DNA of 64,000 nucleotides from Lysobacteraceae bacterium NML03-0222 (GTDB lineage Bacteria; Pseudomonadota; Gammaproteobacteria; Xanthomonadales; Xanthomonadaceae). Within the stretch, counting starts at the first letter, position 1. Each line of letters opens with the position of its first letter. The position numbers were made by a program, and so were the translations under genes. Location of the stretch: contig NWQM01000016.1 in the NCBI GenBank assembly GCA_002798195.1, positions 310,001 through 374,000 on the forward strand. Direction: 5' to 3'. The notes beneath the pieces were generated by a model, which had not been told where the DNA came from, did not search any database, and saw nothing but the letters and a program-made list of their open reading frames with translations. This document shows, piece after piece, positions 45,287-52,883 of this stretch.

Positions 45287-45335
45287 AGGAGGGGTGCGCC
45301 CGCCCAGACGGTTCGCTGGACGGTGCGCGAGGTGC

Positions 45336-45420
45336 TGGTGCCCCGAGCCGGACTCGAACCGGCACGCCATTCGGCAAAGCATTTTAAGTGCTCAGTGTCT
45401 ACCGATTTCACCATCGGGGC
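45336..45420 (-). tRNA. tRNA-Leu(UAA), complete, carried by element 2
   Basis: 85 nt on the minus strand including an encoded CCA. Acceptor GCCCCGA/TCGGGGC pairs fully, anticodon stem GAGCA/TGCTT encloses loop CTTAAAA (anticodon UAA), variable arm GCC/GGC, T arm GCCGG-TTCGAGT-CCGGC. It differs in all stems from the interrupted host gene, which has acceptor GCCCGGG and no encoded CCA. It lies about 100 bp inside the right end of the element, downstream of the host 5' half, so the host tRNA promoter could drive it. Confidence 0.95.
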
Positions 45421-45523
45421 TTGTAAAAACAACAGGTTACAGCCTTTTGTTACTCGTCATCAACGTGTCCCGGAGCGGGCTCCGGGGTGCCCATCTGGTG
45501 CGGAATCGGCAAGGACACAGGTA
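45421..45523 (-). other. Stretch between the host tRNA 5' half and the element tRNA
   Basis: 103 bp read through by any transcript from the host tRNA promoter. On the minus strand it contains a strong hairpin CCCCGGAGC-ccg-CTCCGGG-like inverted repeat (about 45472-45489) and TTGATG...TGTAAC 16 bp apart about 15 bases before the tRNA, a weak possible promoter. Confidence 0.4.
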
Positions 45524-45532
45524 ATTTTAAGT
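45524..45532. repeat. Attachment site core, right (attR)
   Basis: ATTTTAAGT, identical to 33654-33662. Right flank CCCT belongs to the host tRNA; left flank GTA is element DNA. Confidence 0.9.
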
Positions 45533-45563
45533 CCCTTGCGTCTACCAGTTTCGCCACCCGGGC
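45524..45563 (-). pseudogene. tRNA-Leu(UAA), 5' half, cut off from its 3' half
   Basis: On the minus strand: acceptor GCCCGGG, D arm TGGCGAAACTGGTAGACGC, anticodon stem AGGGA and loop CTTAAAA, then element bases TTACCT, which cannot pair with AGGGA. Joined to 33610-33662 it gives an 84-nt tRNA with all stems perfect. The host promoter should lie to the right, where TTGTAC...GATTTG with a GC-rich discriminator is a candidate. Confidence 0.93.
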
Positions 45564-45896
45564 GCGGGGGTCCAAATCATCACGCCATTGCCGGGTACAA
45601 GCCCTTGCCAGCAGCTGAGTTTCTGACTTGTGTTCCAAGGCTGCATGGCCTTGGATGTCATGCGCGCGTGGGGGCGTAGTCTGTGCGTTTTTTGTGCAAT
45701 GCGCAACCATTGCCATCGTTTGGCTGTCATGGAGCCGTCTTGCCCAGTCAGAATCGCACTATCGATAAACAGCACTTGGGCACAGCCATGTATTGAATTG
45801 ACAGCGGCAATCAATGCATCTCCTTGGGCTGTTGCCAAACCCTGACGCAACAACTGCATGCGATAATCCCGCGCTCGTTTTAACCGGAATCCACTC
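45564..45896. other. Gap between the tRNA 5' half and metG
   Basis: 333 bp with no convincing gene. It should contain the divergent promoters for tRNA-Leu (leftward) and metG (rightward). A leftward frame crosses the region but has no start signal and runs into the tRNA. Confidence 0.5.
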
Positions 45897-47954
45897 ATGG
45901 CGCGCCAAGCCCTCGTCACCACTGCCCTTCCCTATGCCAACGGCCCGCTACATCTGGGGCATCTGGTGGGTTACATCCAGGCGGATATCTGGGTACGGGC
46001 GCGGCGCATGGCCGGCGAGAGTGTGCACTTCGTCTGCGCCGACGACACCCACGGCACCCCGATCATGCTGGCGGCGGAAAAGGCCGGCGTCAGCCCGGAA
46101 GCCTTCATCGCCGACATTCAGGCCAGCCACGAGGCCGACTTTGCCGCCTTCCATGTCGATTTCGACCACTACGGCTCCACGCATTCGGCACACAACCGCG
46201 CCTTGACCGAAGCCATCTACCGGGCGCTGGATGCTGGTGGCCATATCGGCCGCCGTACGGTATCGCAGCTGTACGACCCCGAGCGCGGCATGTTCCTGCC
46301 CGACCGCTACGTCAAGGGAGAATGCCCCAAATGCGGCGCAGCCGACCAGTACGGCGACAACTGCGAAGTCTGCGGTGCGACCTATTCGCCCACCGAATTG
46401 CTGAGCCCCAGATCCGCCGTCTCCGGCGCCACCCCGGAGCTGCGCGATTCTGAACATTATTTCTTCGAGCTTGGCCAGTTCGAGGCCTTCCTGCGCCAAT
46501 GGCTGGCCGGCGATGTCGCCCTTGCCGGGGTCAAGGCCAAGCTCGCCGAATGGCTCGATGGCGAAGGCGGCCTGCGCGCCTGGGACATCTCCCGCGACGC
46601 GCCGTATTTCGGCTTCGAGATTCCCGGCGCGCCGGGCAAGTATTTCTACGTCTGGCTGGATGCACCGATCGGCTATCTGGCGAGCTTCAAGGCACTGTGC
46701 GAGCGCGAGGGGCTGGATTTTGACGCCTTCCTCGCCGCCGACAGCCAGGCCGAGCTGCATCACTTCATCGGCAAGGACATCGTCAACTTCCACGGCCTGT
46801 TCTGGCCGGCGGTGCTGCATGGCGCCGGGCTGCGCGCCCCGACCCGTCTGCACGTCAACGGCTATCTGACCGTCGATGGTGCCAAGATGAGCAAATCGCG
46901 CGGCACCTTCATCATGGCGCGCAGCTGGCTCGACCACGGCCTGCCGCCCGAAGCCCTGCGCTATTACTTCGCCGCCAAGACCAGCGGCGGGGTGGAAGAC
47001 CTCGACCTCAACCTCGGTGACTTTGTCAGCCGCGTCAACAGCGATATCGTCGGCAAGTTCGTCAACCTCGCCAGCCGCTGCGCCGGCTTCATCGAAAAAC
47101 GCTTCGCCGGACAACTGGCCGCCGAACTGCCCGATCCGGCGCTGTACGCCAGCTTCATCAAACGCCTTGCCGACATCCGCGCCGCCTATGCCGACAACGA
47201 CGCCGCCCAGGCGCTGCGCCTGACCATGGCGCTGGCCGACGAGGCCAACAAATACATCGACGAGGAAAAACCCTGGGTGATTGCCAAGCAAGAAGGCGCC
47301 GATGCCCGCCTGCAAGCAGTCTGTACCCAGGGTCTCAACCTGTTCCGGGTGCTGGCGCTCGCCCTCGCCCCGGTACTGCCCGCCACCGCCCGGCGCGTGG
47401 CCGAGTTCCTTGCCGCGCCGCTGCAACACTGGCAGGACTGCGATCAGCCGCTCACCGGCCAGCGCATCCAGCCCTATCAAGCCCTGTTCACCCGTATCGA
47501 CCCCAAGCACATCACCGCCATGACCGACGCCAACCGCGACACCCTCAAGCCCGCCGACGCCACCCCGGCCAAGACCGAGAAAGCCGCCGCCCAGCCTGCC
47601 GAAAAGCCCGCAGCCGAAAGCCCGTACATCGGCATCGACGACTTCGCCAAGCTCGACCTGCGCATCGGCAAAGTGCTCGAATGCAGCTTCGTCGAAGGCT
47701 CGGACAAACTGCTGCGCTTCCTGCTCGATGCTGGTGACCTCGGCCAGCGGCAAATCTTCTCCGGCATCCGCGCCAGCTATCAGGAGCCGGAAAAACTCAT
47801 CGGCCGCAACGTGGTGTTTATCGCCAACCTCGCCCCGCGCAAGATGCGCTTTGGCCTCAGCGAAGGCATGATCCTCTCCGCCGGTTTCGATGGCGGCGCG
47901 CTGGCACTGCTGGATGCTGACAGCACTGCCCAGGCCGGCATGCCGGTGCGTTGA
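45897..47954 (+). CDS. metG: Methionyl-tRNA synthetase
   Basis: A 685-residue class I synthetase charging tRNA-Met. HIGH motif PLHLGHLVGYIQADIW near residue 17, Zn-binding cysteines in GECPKCGAADQYGDNCEVCGA, KMSKS motif GAKMSKSRGTFI near 330, and a C-terminal Arc1p-like tRNA-binding domain (about 580-685) beginning IGIDDFAKLDLRIGKVLECS and ending in FIANLAPRKMRFGLSEGMILSAG. An Ala/Pro/Lys linker precedes that domain. Full length for the dimeric bacterial form. Confidence 0.98.
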   Translation: MARQALVTTALPYANGPLHLGHLVGYIQADIWVRARRMAGESVHFVCADDTHGTPIMLAAEKAGVSPEAFIADIQASHEADFAAFHVDFDHYGSTHSAHNRALTEAIYRALDAGGHIGRRTVSQLYDPERGMFLPDRYVKGECPKCGAADQYGDNCEVCGATYSPTELLSPRSAVSGATPELRDSEHYFFELGQFEAFLRQWLAGDVALAGVKAKLAEWLDGEGGLRAWDISRDAPYFGFEIPGAPGKYFYVWLDAPIGYLASFKALCEREGLDFDAFLAADSQAELHHFIGKDIVNFHGLFWPAVLHGAGLRAPTRLHVNGYLTVDGAKMSKSRGTFIMARSWLDHGLPPEALRYYFAAKTSGGVEDLDLNLGDFVSRVNSDIVGKFVNLASRCAGFIEKRFAGQLAAELPDPALYASFIKRLADIRAAYADNDAAQALRLTMALADEANKYIDEEKPWVIAKQEGADARLQAVCTQGLNLFRVLALALAPVLPATARRVAEFLAAPLQHWQDCDQPLTGQRIQPYQALFTRIDPKHITAMTDANRDTLKPADATPAKTEKAAAQPAEKPAAESPYIGIDDFAKLDLRIGKVLECSFVEGSDKLLRFLLDAGDLGQRQIFSGIRASYQEPEKLIGRNVVFIANLAPRKMRFGLSEGMILSAGFDGGALALLDADSTAQAGMPVR

Positions 47955-48239
47955 AGACCAAGGATCAGAAAATGAGGAACTGGGAGCGGCAAAGCCCGCC
48001 CCAACCTCAATTTGCCTGGCGATTTTTTAGCCAACTTTTCACCCAAAAACCAATACCCTTGCCCCCACCCCATCCGCAAAAACAGGAATACCCTTGCAAA
48101 TCAAGCAATTGCAAAAAATTCGATGTCATCCGCAAGGCTCAAAATCTGGTGAAATTTTAGCCAACTTTTTGGCAGCAAAACGACCGCCCAAAACTGCCTT
48201 GCAACCTATTGATTGCCAAACAAAAATTTTTGCGCTAGA
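47955..48239 (+). promoter_or_regulatory. Probable CRISPR leader
   Basis: AT-richer 285 bp directly upstream of the first repeat, in strong contrast to the GC-rich flanks. It contains two direct repeats: TTTTAGCCAACTTTT at 48025-48039 and 48155-48169, and AATACCCTTGC at 48052-48062 and 48087-48097. The opposite end of the array has a decayed repeat, which also places the leader on this side. Confidence 0.7.
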
Positions 48240-49034
48240 GTCCCCTCACTGCCCCGACTTTGAGGGGATTAAGACTCGATTCTAATGCAGCCTTCCCGTT
48301 TGAGTAAGTCCCCTCACTGCCCCGACTTTGAGGGGATTAAGACCAAACACCACGTCGTACACATCGTCGTAAATCGTCCCCTCACTGCCCCGACTTTGAG
48401 GGGATTAAGGCGGTGTTTGAGCAGCGCGCAGGGGAACGGCTCGAGTCCCCTCACTGCCCCGACTTTGAGGGGATTAAGACCCATACGGTACCCCCGCCTT
48501 GCGGCGTGCTTCCTCGTCCCCTCACTGCCCCGACTTTGAGGGGATTAAGACCGTAACAAAGTGTCGCCCGGTGCCGCGTAGTCGCGGTCCCCTCACTGCC
48601 CCGACTTTGAGGGGATTAAGACAGGGTCTGGCGCATCCGTAGCGCAGGGGTTTGCGTCCCCTCACTGCCCCGACTTTGAGGGGATTAAGACAGGGTCTGG
48701 CGCATCCGTAGCGCAGGGGTTTGCGTCCCCTCACTGCCCCGACTTTGAGGGGATTAAGACCTCGTTGTACTCGGTCTGCCAATAATTTGTGTCAAGTCCC
48801 CTCACTGCCCCGACTTTGAGGGGATTAAGACATAGATGCGCTCCATTCGGTTTCCGCGTCGCGCGCCCTCACTGCCCCGACTTTGAGGGGATTAAGACTA
48901 GGTTCGGCGGTCGGGAGCCCCGGCCTTGGGTCCCCTCACTGCCCCGACTTTGAGGGGATTAAGACGGATACCAGCGGGTTTCCATCAAGAGCTTGTCCGT
49001 CCCCTCACTGCCCCGACTTTGAGGGAGGATTGAT
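48240..49034 (+). CRISPR. CRISPR array, 12 repeats, 11 spacers, no cas genes nearby
   Basis: 36-bp repeats beginning GTCCCCTCACTGCCCC and ending TTGAGGGGATTAAGAC, with an internal 7-bp stem CCCCTCA/TGAGGGG. Repeats start at 48240, 48308, 48376, 48445, 48516, 48587, 48656, 48725, 48796, 48863, 48930 and 48999. The third ends AAGGC instead of AAGAC, the tenth starts GCGCCC, and the last is decayed after GAGGG. Spacers are 31-35 bp; the sixth and seventh are identical. The leader-like side is the left, so transcription is probably rightward with an 8-nt handle ATTAAGAC. Subtype cannot be fixed without cas genes. Confidence 0.97.
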
Positions 49035-49132
49035 CCTGAGATTCTGTTTGTTGCGCACCTCGGTTTCAGCCTCCCCTCGCTTTGACTTTGATGGGCTGGT
49101 ATCGTGCGCATCCTTTGCATGCTGCCGCATTG

Positions 49133-49570
49133 ATGAAGCCCGCCCTGTCCGAATTAATCGAACGCATCGACCGCCTGCTGCCGCAAACCCAATGCGGGCA
49201 GTGTGGTTTTGAGGGCTGCCGGCCGTATGCCGAGGCGCTGGCACGCCGCGAGGCGGATATCGATCATTGCCCGCCCGGTGGCGATGCTGGTGCGCGGGCG
49301 CTGGCAAAACTCTTGGCACGCCCAGCCAAGCCTTATGACCGCAGCCGGGGCGAATACAAGCCGGGCATGGTCGCGCGGGTGATAGAGGCCGAGTGCATCG
49401 GCTGCACCAAGTGCATTCAGGCCTGTCCGGTGGATGCCATCGCCGGTGCATCCAAATTGATGCACAGCGTCATTACCTCGCTCTGTACGGGCTGCGAGCT
49501 GTGCATCCCGCCCTGCCCGGTGGACTGTATCGTGATGCTGCCATCAGGCAGCCTGGGCAGTCTTGGCTGA
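49133..49570 (+). CDS. rnfB: RnfB-like ferredoxin (short form without membrane anchor)
   Basis: A 145-residue iron-sulfur protein. An N-terminal 4Fe-4S motif [18 protein letters not shown] with a later CPPGG cysteine matches the RnfB Fe-S domain, and two ferredoxin motifs follow: [16 protein letters not shown] and [15 protein letters not shown]. The N-terminal membrane helix of full RnfB is missing, and no other rnf genes are present, so it may act as a stand-alone electron carrier, a form common in Lysobacterales. The start at 49133 is used because the longer frame from 49082 adds 17 residues with no homology. Confidence 0.87.
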   Translation: MKPALSELIERIDRLLPQTQCGQCGFEGCRPYAEALARREADIDHCPPGGDAGARALAKLLARPAKPYDRSRGEYKPGMVARVIEAECIGCTKCIQACPVDAIAGASKLMHSVITSLCTGCELCIPPCPVDCIVMLPSGSLGSLG

Positions 49571-49610
49571 GCTCTCCGCAAAACATGTAGCCTGCCAGCC
49601 AAAAGCAAGT

Positions 49611-49634
49611 CGCCCCCGGATAATCCCGGGGGCG
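49611..49634. terminator. Hairpin between rnfB and the transglycosylase gene
   Basis: CGCCCCCGG-ataatc-CCGGGGGCG, 9-bp GC-rich stem between convergent genes. There is no strong T tract. Confidence 0.6.
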
Positions 49635-49675
49635 GCTCGTTAACGGCGTTTCAGGCCATCCCTTCTTGCCTTGGG

Positions 49676-51250
49676 CTATTTCTTGCAGCCGGTGAGCCGC
49701 AGGGTTTGGCCGGGCTGGATGGCATAACGCGGGGCGCGGATATTGTTGGCCGAGGCCAGCTGTTGCACCGAGCAGTTATAACGGCGGGCGATGGCATTCA
49801 AGGTTTCTCCACGCGCCACGCGATGTGTGCGGGTGCGTTGTTGGCGCTGTTGGGTGCGATTGCGAGCCGGGGCAGTGCTTGCTGCCGGTGCGCTGGCACG
49901 CTGTAGCGCTGCTTGGCTGGGTACGGTCGGAGTGAGCTCACTTACACGCACCTCCCCCACCGGCGCAGTAGTGCCATGCACCAGGGCGCCATTGACGCTG
50001 CTCATCATCAGCTGCCGGGTGGTTTCGGCGCGCTTGCCAGTGACGCAATAGCGGTTGTAAAGCGAGGCGATGGTATTGGTCACAGTCAGTGTGGTGCCCT
50101 CGGGCAAGGGGTCATTGATGCGGTAGCGCGGGTTGAGATTGCGCAGTGCGCGCTGATAGCCATTGCTGCCACGTGCATTGCCAAGGCAGATGGTCAGCTC
50201 GTTGATGCTGGTCGCACGCTTGAGCTGGATTTGCGAAACCCGGCCTGCCCCCCAGGTGCGCGGAAAGCGCAGCCCGTATTCGGACGGGTGCAGATACAGC
50301 CAGGCGGCGGCAATCACCATCGGCACATAGTCACGGGTTTCGCCCGGGAACTGGTTATAAACGCTGATATCCCAGAAGCTGCGCCCGCCGCTTTGGTTAT
50401 AAATACGCAATGCGCGGCCTTCGCCGCCGTTATAGGCGGCCAGCGACAGTTCGATATTGCCGTTGAGCTGCTCGTAGCGCTCCAGCAAATAGGCCGCTGC
50501 GGCCTCTGCGGACATGCGCGCATCAAAGCGGGTGTCAAAGCCGGTGCCATCTGGCCCCAGGCCAAAACGGCGTCCGGTCGCTGGCATGAATTGCAACGGC
50601 CCGCTGGCGCCGGCGCGCGAGCTGACATGCACCTTGCCGTTGGATTCTTTGGCCATGATGCCAAACAGCAGCGCCTCGGGCAGACCGGCACGCTGGAAGG
50701 CGGGCGCCATATGCGGACGCAGGTACTGGTAGTTGACATAGCTTTCCATCAGCGCCGGACGCATATCGGTCAGCCAGCGGCGAATGCCCTCCTGCACTGC
50801 GGGATTGAATTGCACCATCTGCACAAAGCGCTTGTTGCGCTCATCCAGCAAGGCATCGGCACCAGCCGCATCCGGCACCGACTGGCCGGTGAAGTTGATG
50901 GGGTCTTCGTCTTCATCGCCTTCATCAAGTGCATCCTCATTGGCCTGCACGCCCTCGGCCTGCCCCTTGGGTTGCAGCATGCGGCGATACACCGGGGTCA
51001 GCGATTGCACCTGACAGCCACGCACATCGCTGCATTGGGCAATGAGTTTTTCCATATCGCTCAATGCCGCTTCCTGCTGCTGGGCATCGCTGGCCTGTGC
51101 AAAACGCGCCTCGATGCTTTGTGCCTGTTCAAGAATGTTTTGCACGGCACGGGAGAGGCGCTGGGCATTGCCTTGAGCTGGTGCCAGCAAGGCCACCGAC
51201 GCCAACAAGGCAAGGGAAAGTTGAGCTGTTTTTTGCCGTATCAAAACCAT
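49676..51250 (-). CDS. mltD: Membrane-bound lytic murein transglycosylase D-like protein
   Basis: A 524-residue exported protein. A signal peptide (about 1-30, ending GNAQ) is followed by a helical region and acidic linker, then an SLT domain: GLPEALLFGIMAKESNGKVHVSSRAGASGPLQFMPATGRRFGL with the catalytic Glu of AKESNG (about 230) and AAYNGGEGRALRI. One C-terminal LysM domain (THRVARGETLNAIARRYNC...QPGQTLRL) binds peptidoglycan. It cleaves glycan strands in the periplasm. No lipobox Cys is seen, unlike E. coli MltD. The start at 51250 begins the signal peptide. Confidence 0.9.
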   Translation of the reverse strand: MVLIRQKTAQLSLALLASVALLAPAQGNAQRLSRAVQNILEQAQSIEARFAQASDAQQQEAALSDMEKLIAQCSDVRGCQVQSLTPVYRRMLQPKGQAEGVQANEDALDEGDEDEDPINFTGQSVPDAAGADALLDERNKRFVQMVQFNPAVQEGIRRWLTDMRPALMESYVNYQYLRPHMAPAFQRAGLPEALLFGIMAKESNGKVHVSSRAGASGPLQFMPATGRRFGLGPDGTGFDTRFDARMSAEAAAAYLLERYEQLNGNIELSLAAYNGGEGRALRIYNQSGGRSFWDISVYNQFPGETRDYVPMVIAAAWLYLHPSEYGLRFPRTWGAGRVSQIQLKRATSINELTICLGNARGSNGYQRALRNLNPRYRINDPLPEGTTLTVTNTIASLYNRYCVTGKRAETTRQLMMSSVNGALVHGTTAPVGEVRVSELTPTVPSQAALQRASAPAASTAPARNRTQQRQQRTRTHRVARGETLNAIARRYNCSVQQLASANNIRAPRYAIQPGQTLRLTGCKK

Positions 51251-51368
51251 TTTTATTGCACAATGCCAAGGAAGCCCCGCAGGGTAACCGCGGCCAGCGC
51301 AGCAGACAAGGCGCACAAGCGGCAATTGCCGCATAAAATCTGCGCCGTTCAGTCTTCAGGAAAACCGT

Positions 51369-52883
51369 ATGCAGCCAATTATTGTGGGCAAAGCCGTGAC
51401 TACGCCCGGCGGCGGCCTGATTCAGCTCGACCCCGGATATGGCAATCGCCATGGCCTGATTGCAGGCGCGACCGGCACCGGCAAGACCGTCACGCTGATG
51501 ACGCTGGCCGAGGGTTTCAGCAAAATCGGTGTGCCGGTATTCCTTGCCGATGTCAAAGGCGATGTCGCCGGTCTTGCCATGGCCGGCAGCGATAATGCGC
51601 GCATCAACCAGCGCGTGGCGGAGATCGGCCTGGAAGGCTTTGCCTACCGCGAAAATCCGGTGCTTTTCTGGGATTTGTGGGGCAAGCTGGGGCATCCGGT
51701 ACGCACCACCGTCAGCGAAATGGGGCCGCTGCTGCTATCACGCATTCTGGAATTGAACGATACCCAGTCCGGGGTGCTGGATATCGTCTTCAAACTGGCC
51801 GATGACCGCGGCCTGTTGCTGCTGGACCTGAAAGACCTGCGTGCGCTGCTGAACCTGGTCAACGAAGAGCGCAAAACGGTTTCCACCGAATACGGGCTGG
51901 TCAGCAGCCAGTCTATCGGCGCCATTCAGCGCGCACTGCTGCGGCTGGAGCAAGAAGGCGGCGATGCCTTCTTTGGCGAGCCGGCACTGGAGTTGACCGA
52001 CCTGATGCGCACCCATCTGGATGGGCGCGGCATTATCAATATCTTGGCCGCCGAGCAATTGATTCTGAAGCCGCGGCTGTATTCGAGCTTTCTGCTGTGG
52101 CTGCTCTCGGAGTTGTTCGAGCGTTTGCCGGAGGTCGGCGACCTTGAAAAGCCGCGTCTGGTATTCATTTTTGACGAGGCGCATTTGCTGTTTGGCGATG
52201 CGCCGCCCGCGCTCAAGCAACGTGTGGAGCAAGTGGTCAGAATCATTCGCTCCAAGGGCGTGGGCGTGTATTTCTGCTCGCAATTGCCCGACGACATCCC
52301 GGACAACATCCTCGGCCAGCTCGGCAACCGCGTGCAACATGCGCTGCGTGCCTTTACCCCGCGCGACCAAAAGGCCGTCAAAACTGCAGCCGACACCTTT
52401 GTCCCCAATCCGGCACTGAATGTGGCCGATGCCATTTCGCAATTGGGCACCGGCGAAGCGCTGGTATCGCTCATCCAGGACAAGGGCGTGCCGATGCCGG
52501 TGGAGCGCGTGCTCATCGCCCCGCCGGGCGCCCGGCTGGGCGCCATCAGTGATGCCGAGCGCGCCCGCATCCGTGCCTCAAGCCCGGTCGGCATGAAATA
52601 CGAGCAGGCACAGGATCGCGAATCGGCTTTTGAAATGCTGGCCAAGAAAGCCGAGCAACTGGCGCAACAGGCACAGGGCGCGACTGCCGCACCGGCAGGC
52701 AAAAGCCCCCAGGCAGAGCAAGGTGGCTTGGGGCAGAGCATCAAAGATGCCGTTTTTGGCACGAGCCGCAAACAGGGCATGCTGGAAACCATGGCAAAAC
52801 AAACCGCCCGCACGGTTGGCAGCAAAGTGGGGCAACAAATTTTTCGCGGCCTTTTGGGCGGCTTGTTTGGAGGCAAACGCTAA
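51369..52883 (+). CDS. HerA-like DUF853 ATPase (YjgR type)
   Basis: A 504-residue P-loop ATPase of the DUF853/YjgR family. Walker [21 protein letters not shown] is near residue 35, followed by [20 protein letters not shown]; Walker B is in [17 protein letters not shown] near 265. The end is a Gly-rich [12 protein letters not shown] tail. Related HerA ATPases are DNA translocases, but the function of this branch is not established. It overlaps the start of the following transporter gene. Confidence 0.9.
   Translation: MQPIIVGKAVTTPGGGLIQLDPGYGNRHGLIAGATGTGKTVTLMTLAEGFSKIGVPVFLADVKGDVAGLAMAGSDNARINQRVAEIGLEGFAYRENPVLFWDLWGKLGHPVRTTVSEMGPLLLSRILELNDTQSGVLDIVFKLADDRGLLLLDLKDLRALLNLVNEERKTVSTEYGLVSSQSIGAIQRALLRLEQEGGDAFFGEPALELTDLMRTHLDGRGIINILAAEQLILKPRLYSSFLLWLLSELFERLPEVGDLEKPRLVFIFDEAHLLFGDAPPALKQRVEQVVRIIRSKGVGVYFCSQLPDDIPDNILGQLGNRVQHALRAFTPRDQKAVKTAADTFVPNPALNVADAISQLGTGEALVSLIQDKGVPMPVERVLIAPPGARLGAISDAERARIRASSPVGMKYEQAQDRESAFEMLAKKAEQLAQQAQGATAAPAGKSPQAEQGGLGQSIKDAVFGTSRKQGMLETMAKQTARTVGSKVGQQIFRGLLGGLFGGKR

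Larger units (their letters stand above)
33654..45532. mobile_element. Integrative element 2 (11.9 kb) inside tRNA-Leu(UAA)
   Basis: Bounded by the 9-bp direct repeat ATTTTAAGT (33654-33662 and 45524-45532), which is the tRNA anticodon-loop region, with tRNA halves outside each end. It encodes an integrase at the left end, a type II R-M pair, an AlpA-like regulator, a VapE primase/helicase, a small-terminase-like protein, several unknown small proteins, and its own complete tRNA-Leu(UAA) at the right end. Codon and base use is more GC-rich than the flanks. The gene set resembles phage satellites. Confidence 0.93.

Noticed and set aside
45542..45922. Leftward 126-residue frame between tRNA-Leu and metG
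   Set aside because: It starts inside metG, runs into the tRNA 5' half, and shows no family features. The gap was left as non-coding.
45948..47753. 601-residue open frame on the strand opposite metG
   Set aside because: It is antisense to a clear metG, has Gly/Val/Ala-rich low-complexity translation and no start signal. Such long antisense frames are expected from the GC-rich codon use.
48522..48782. 86-residue open frame with internally repeated sequence
   Set aside because: It lies wholly inside the CRISPR array, and its repeated residues are just the translated repeats.
48240..49034. CRISPR spacers targeting the two elements in this window
   Set aside because: Reading the spacers against elements 1 and 2 by eye gave no match of useful length; a proper search was not possible.
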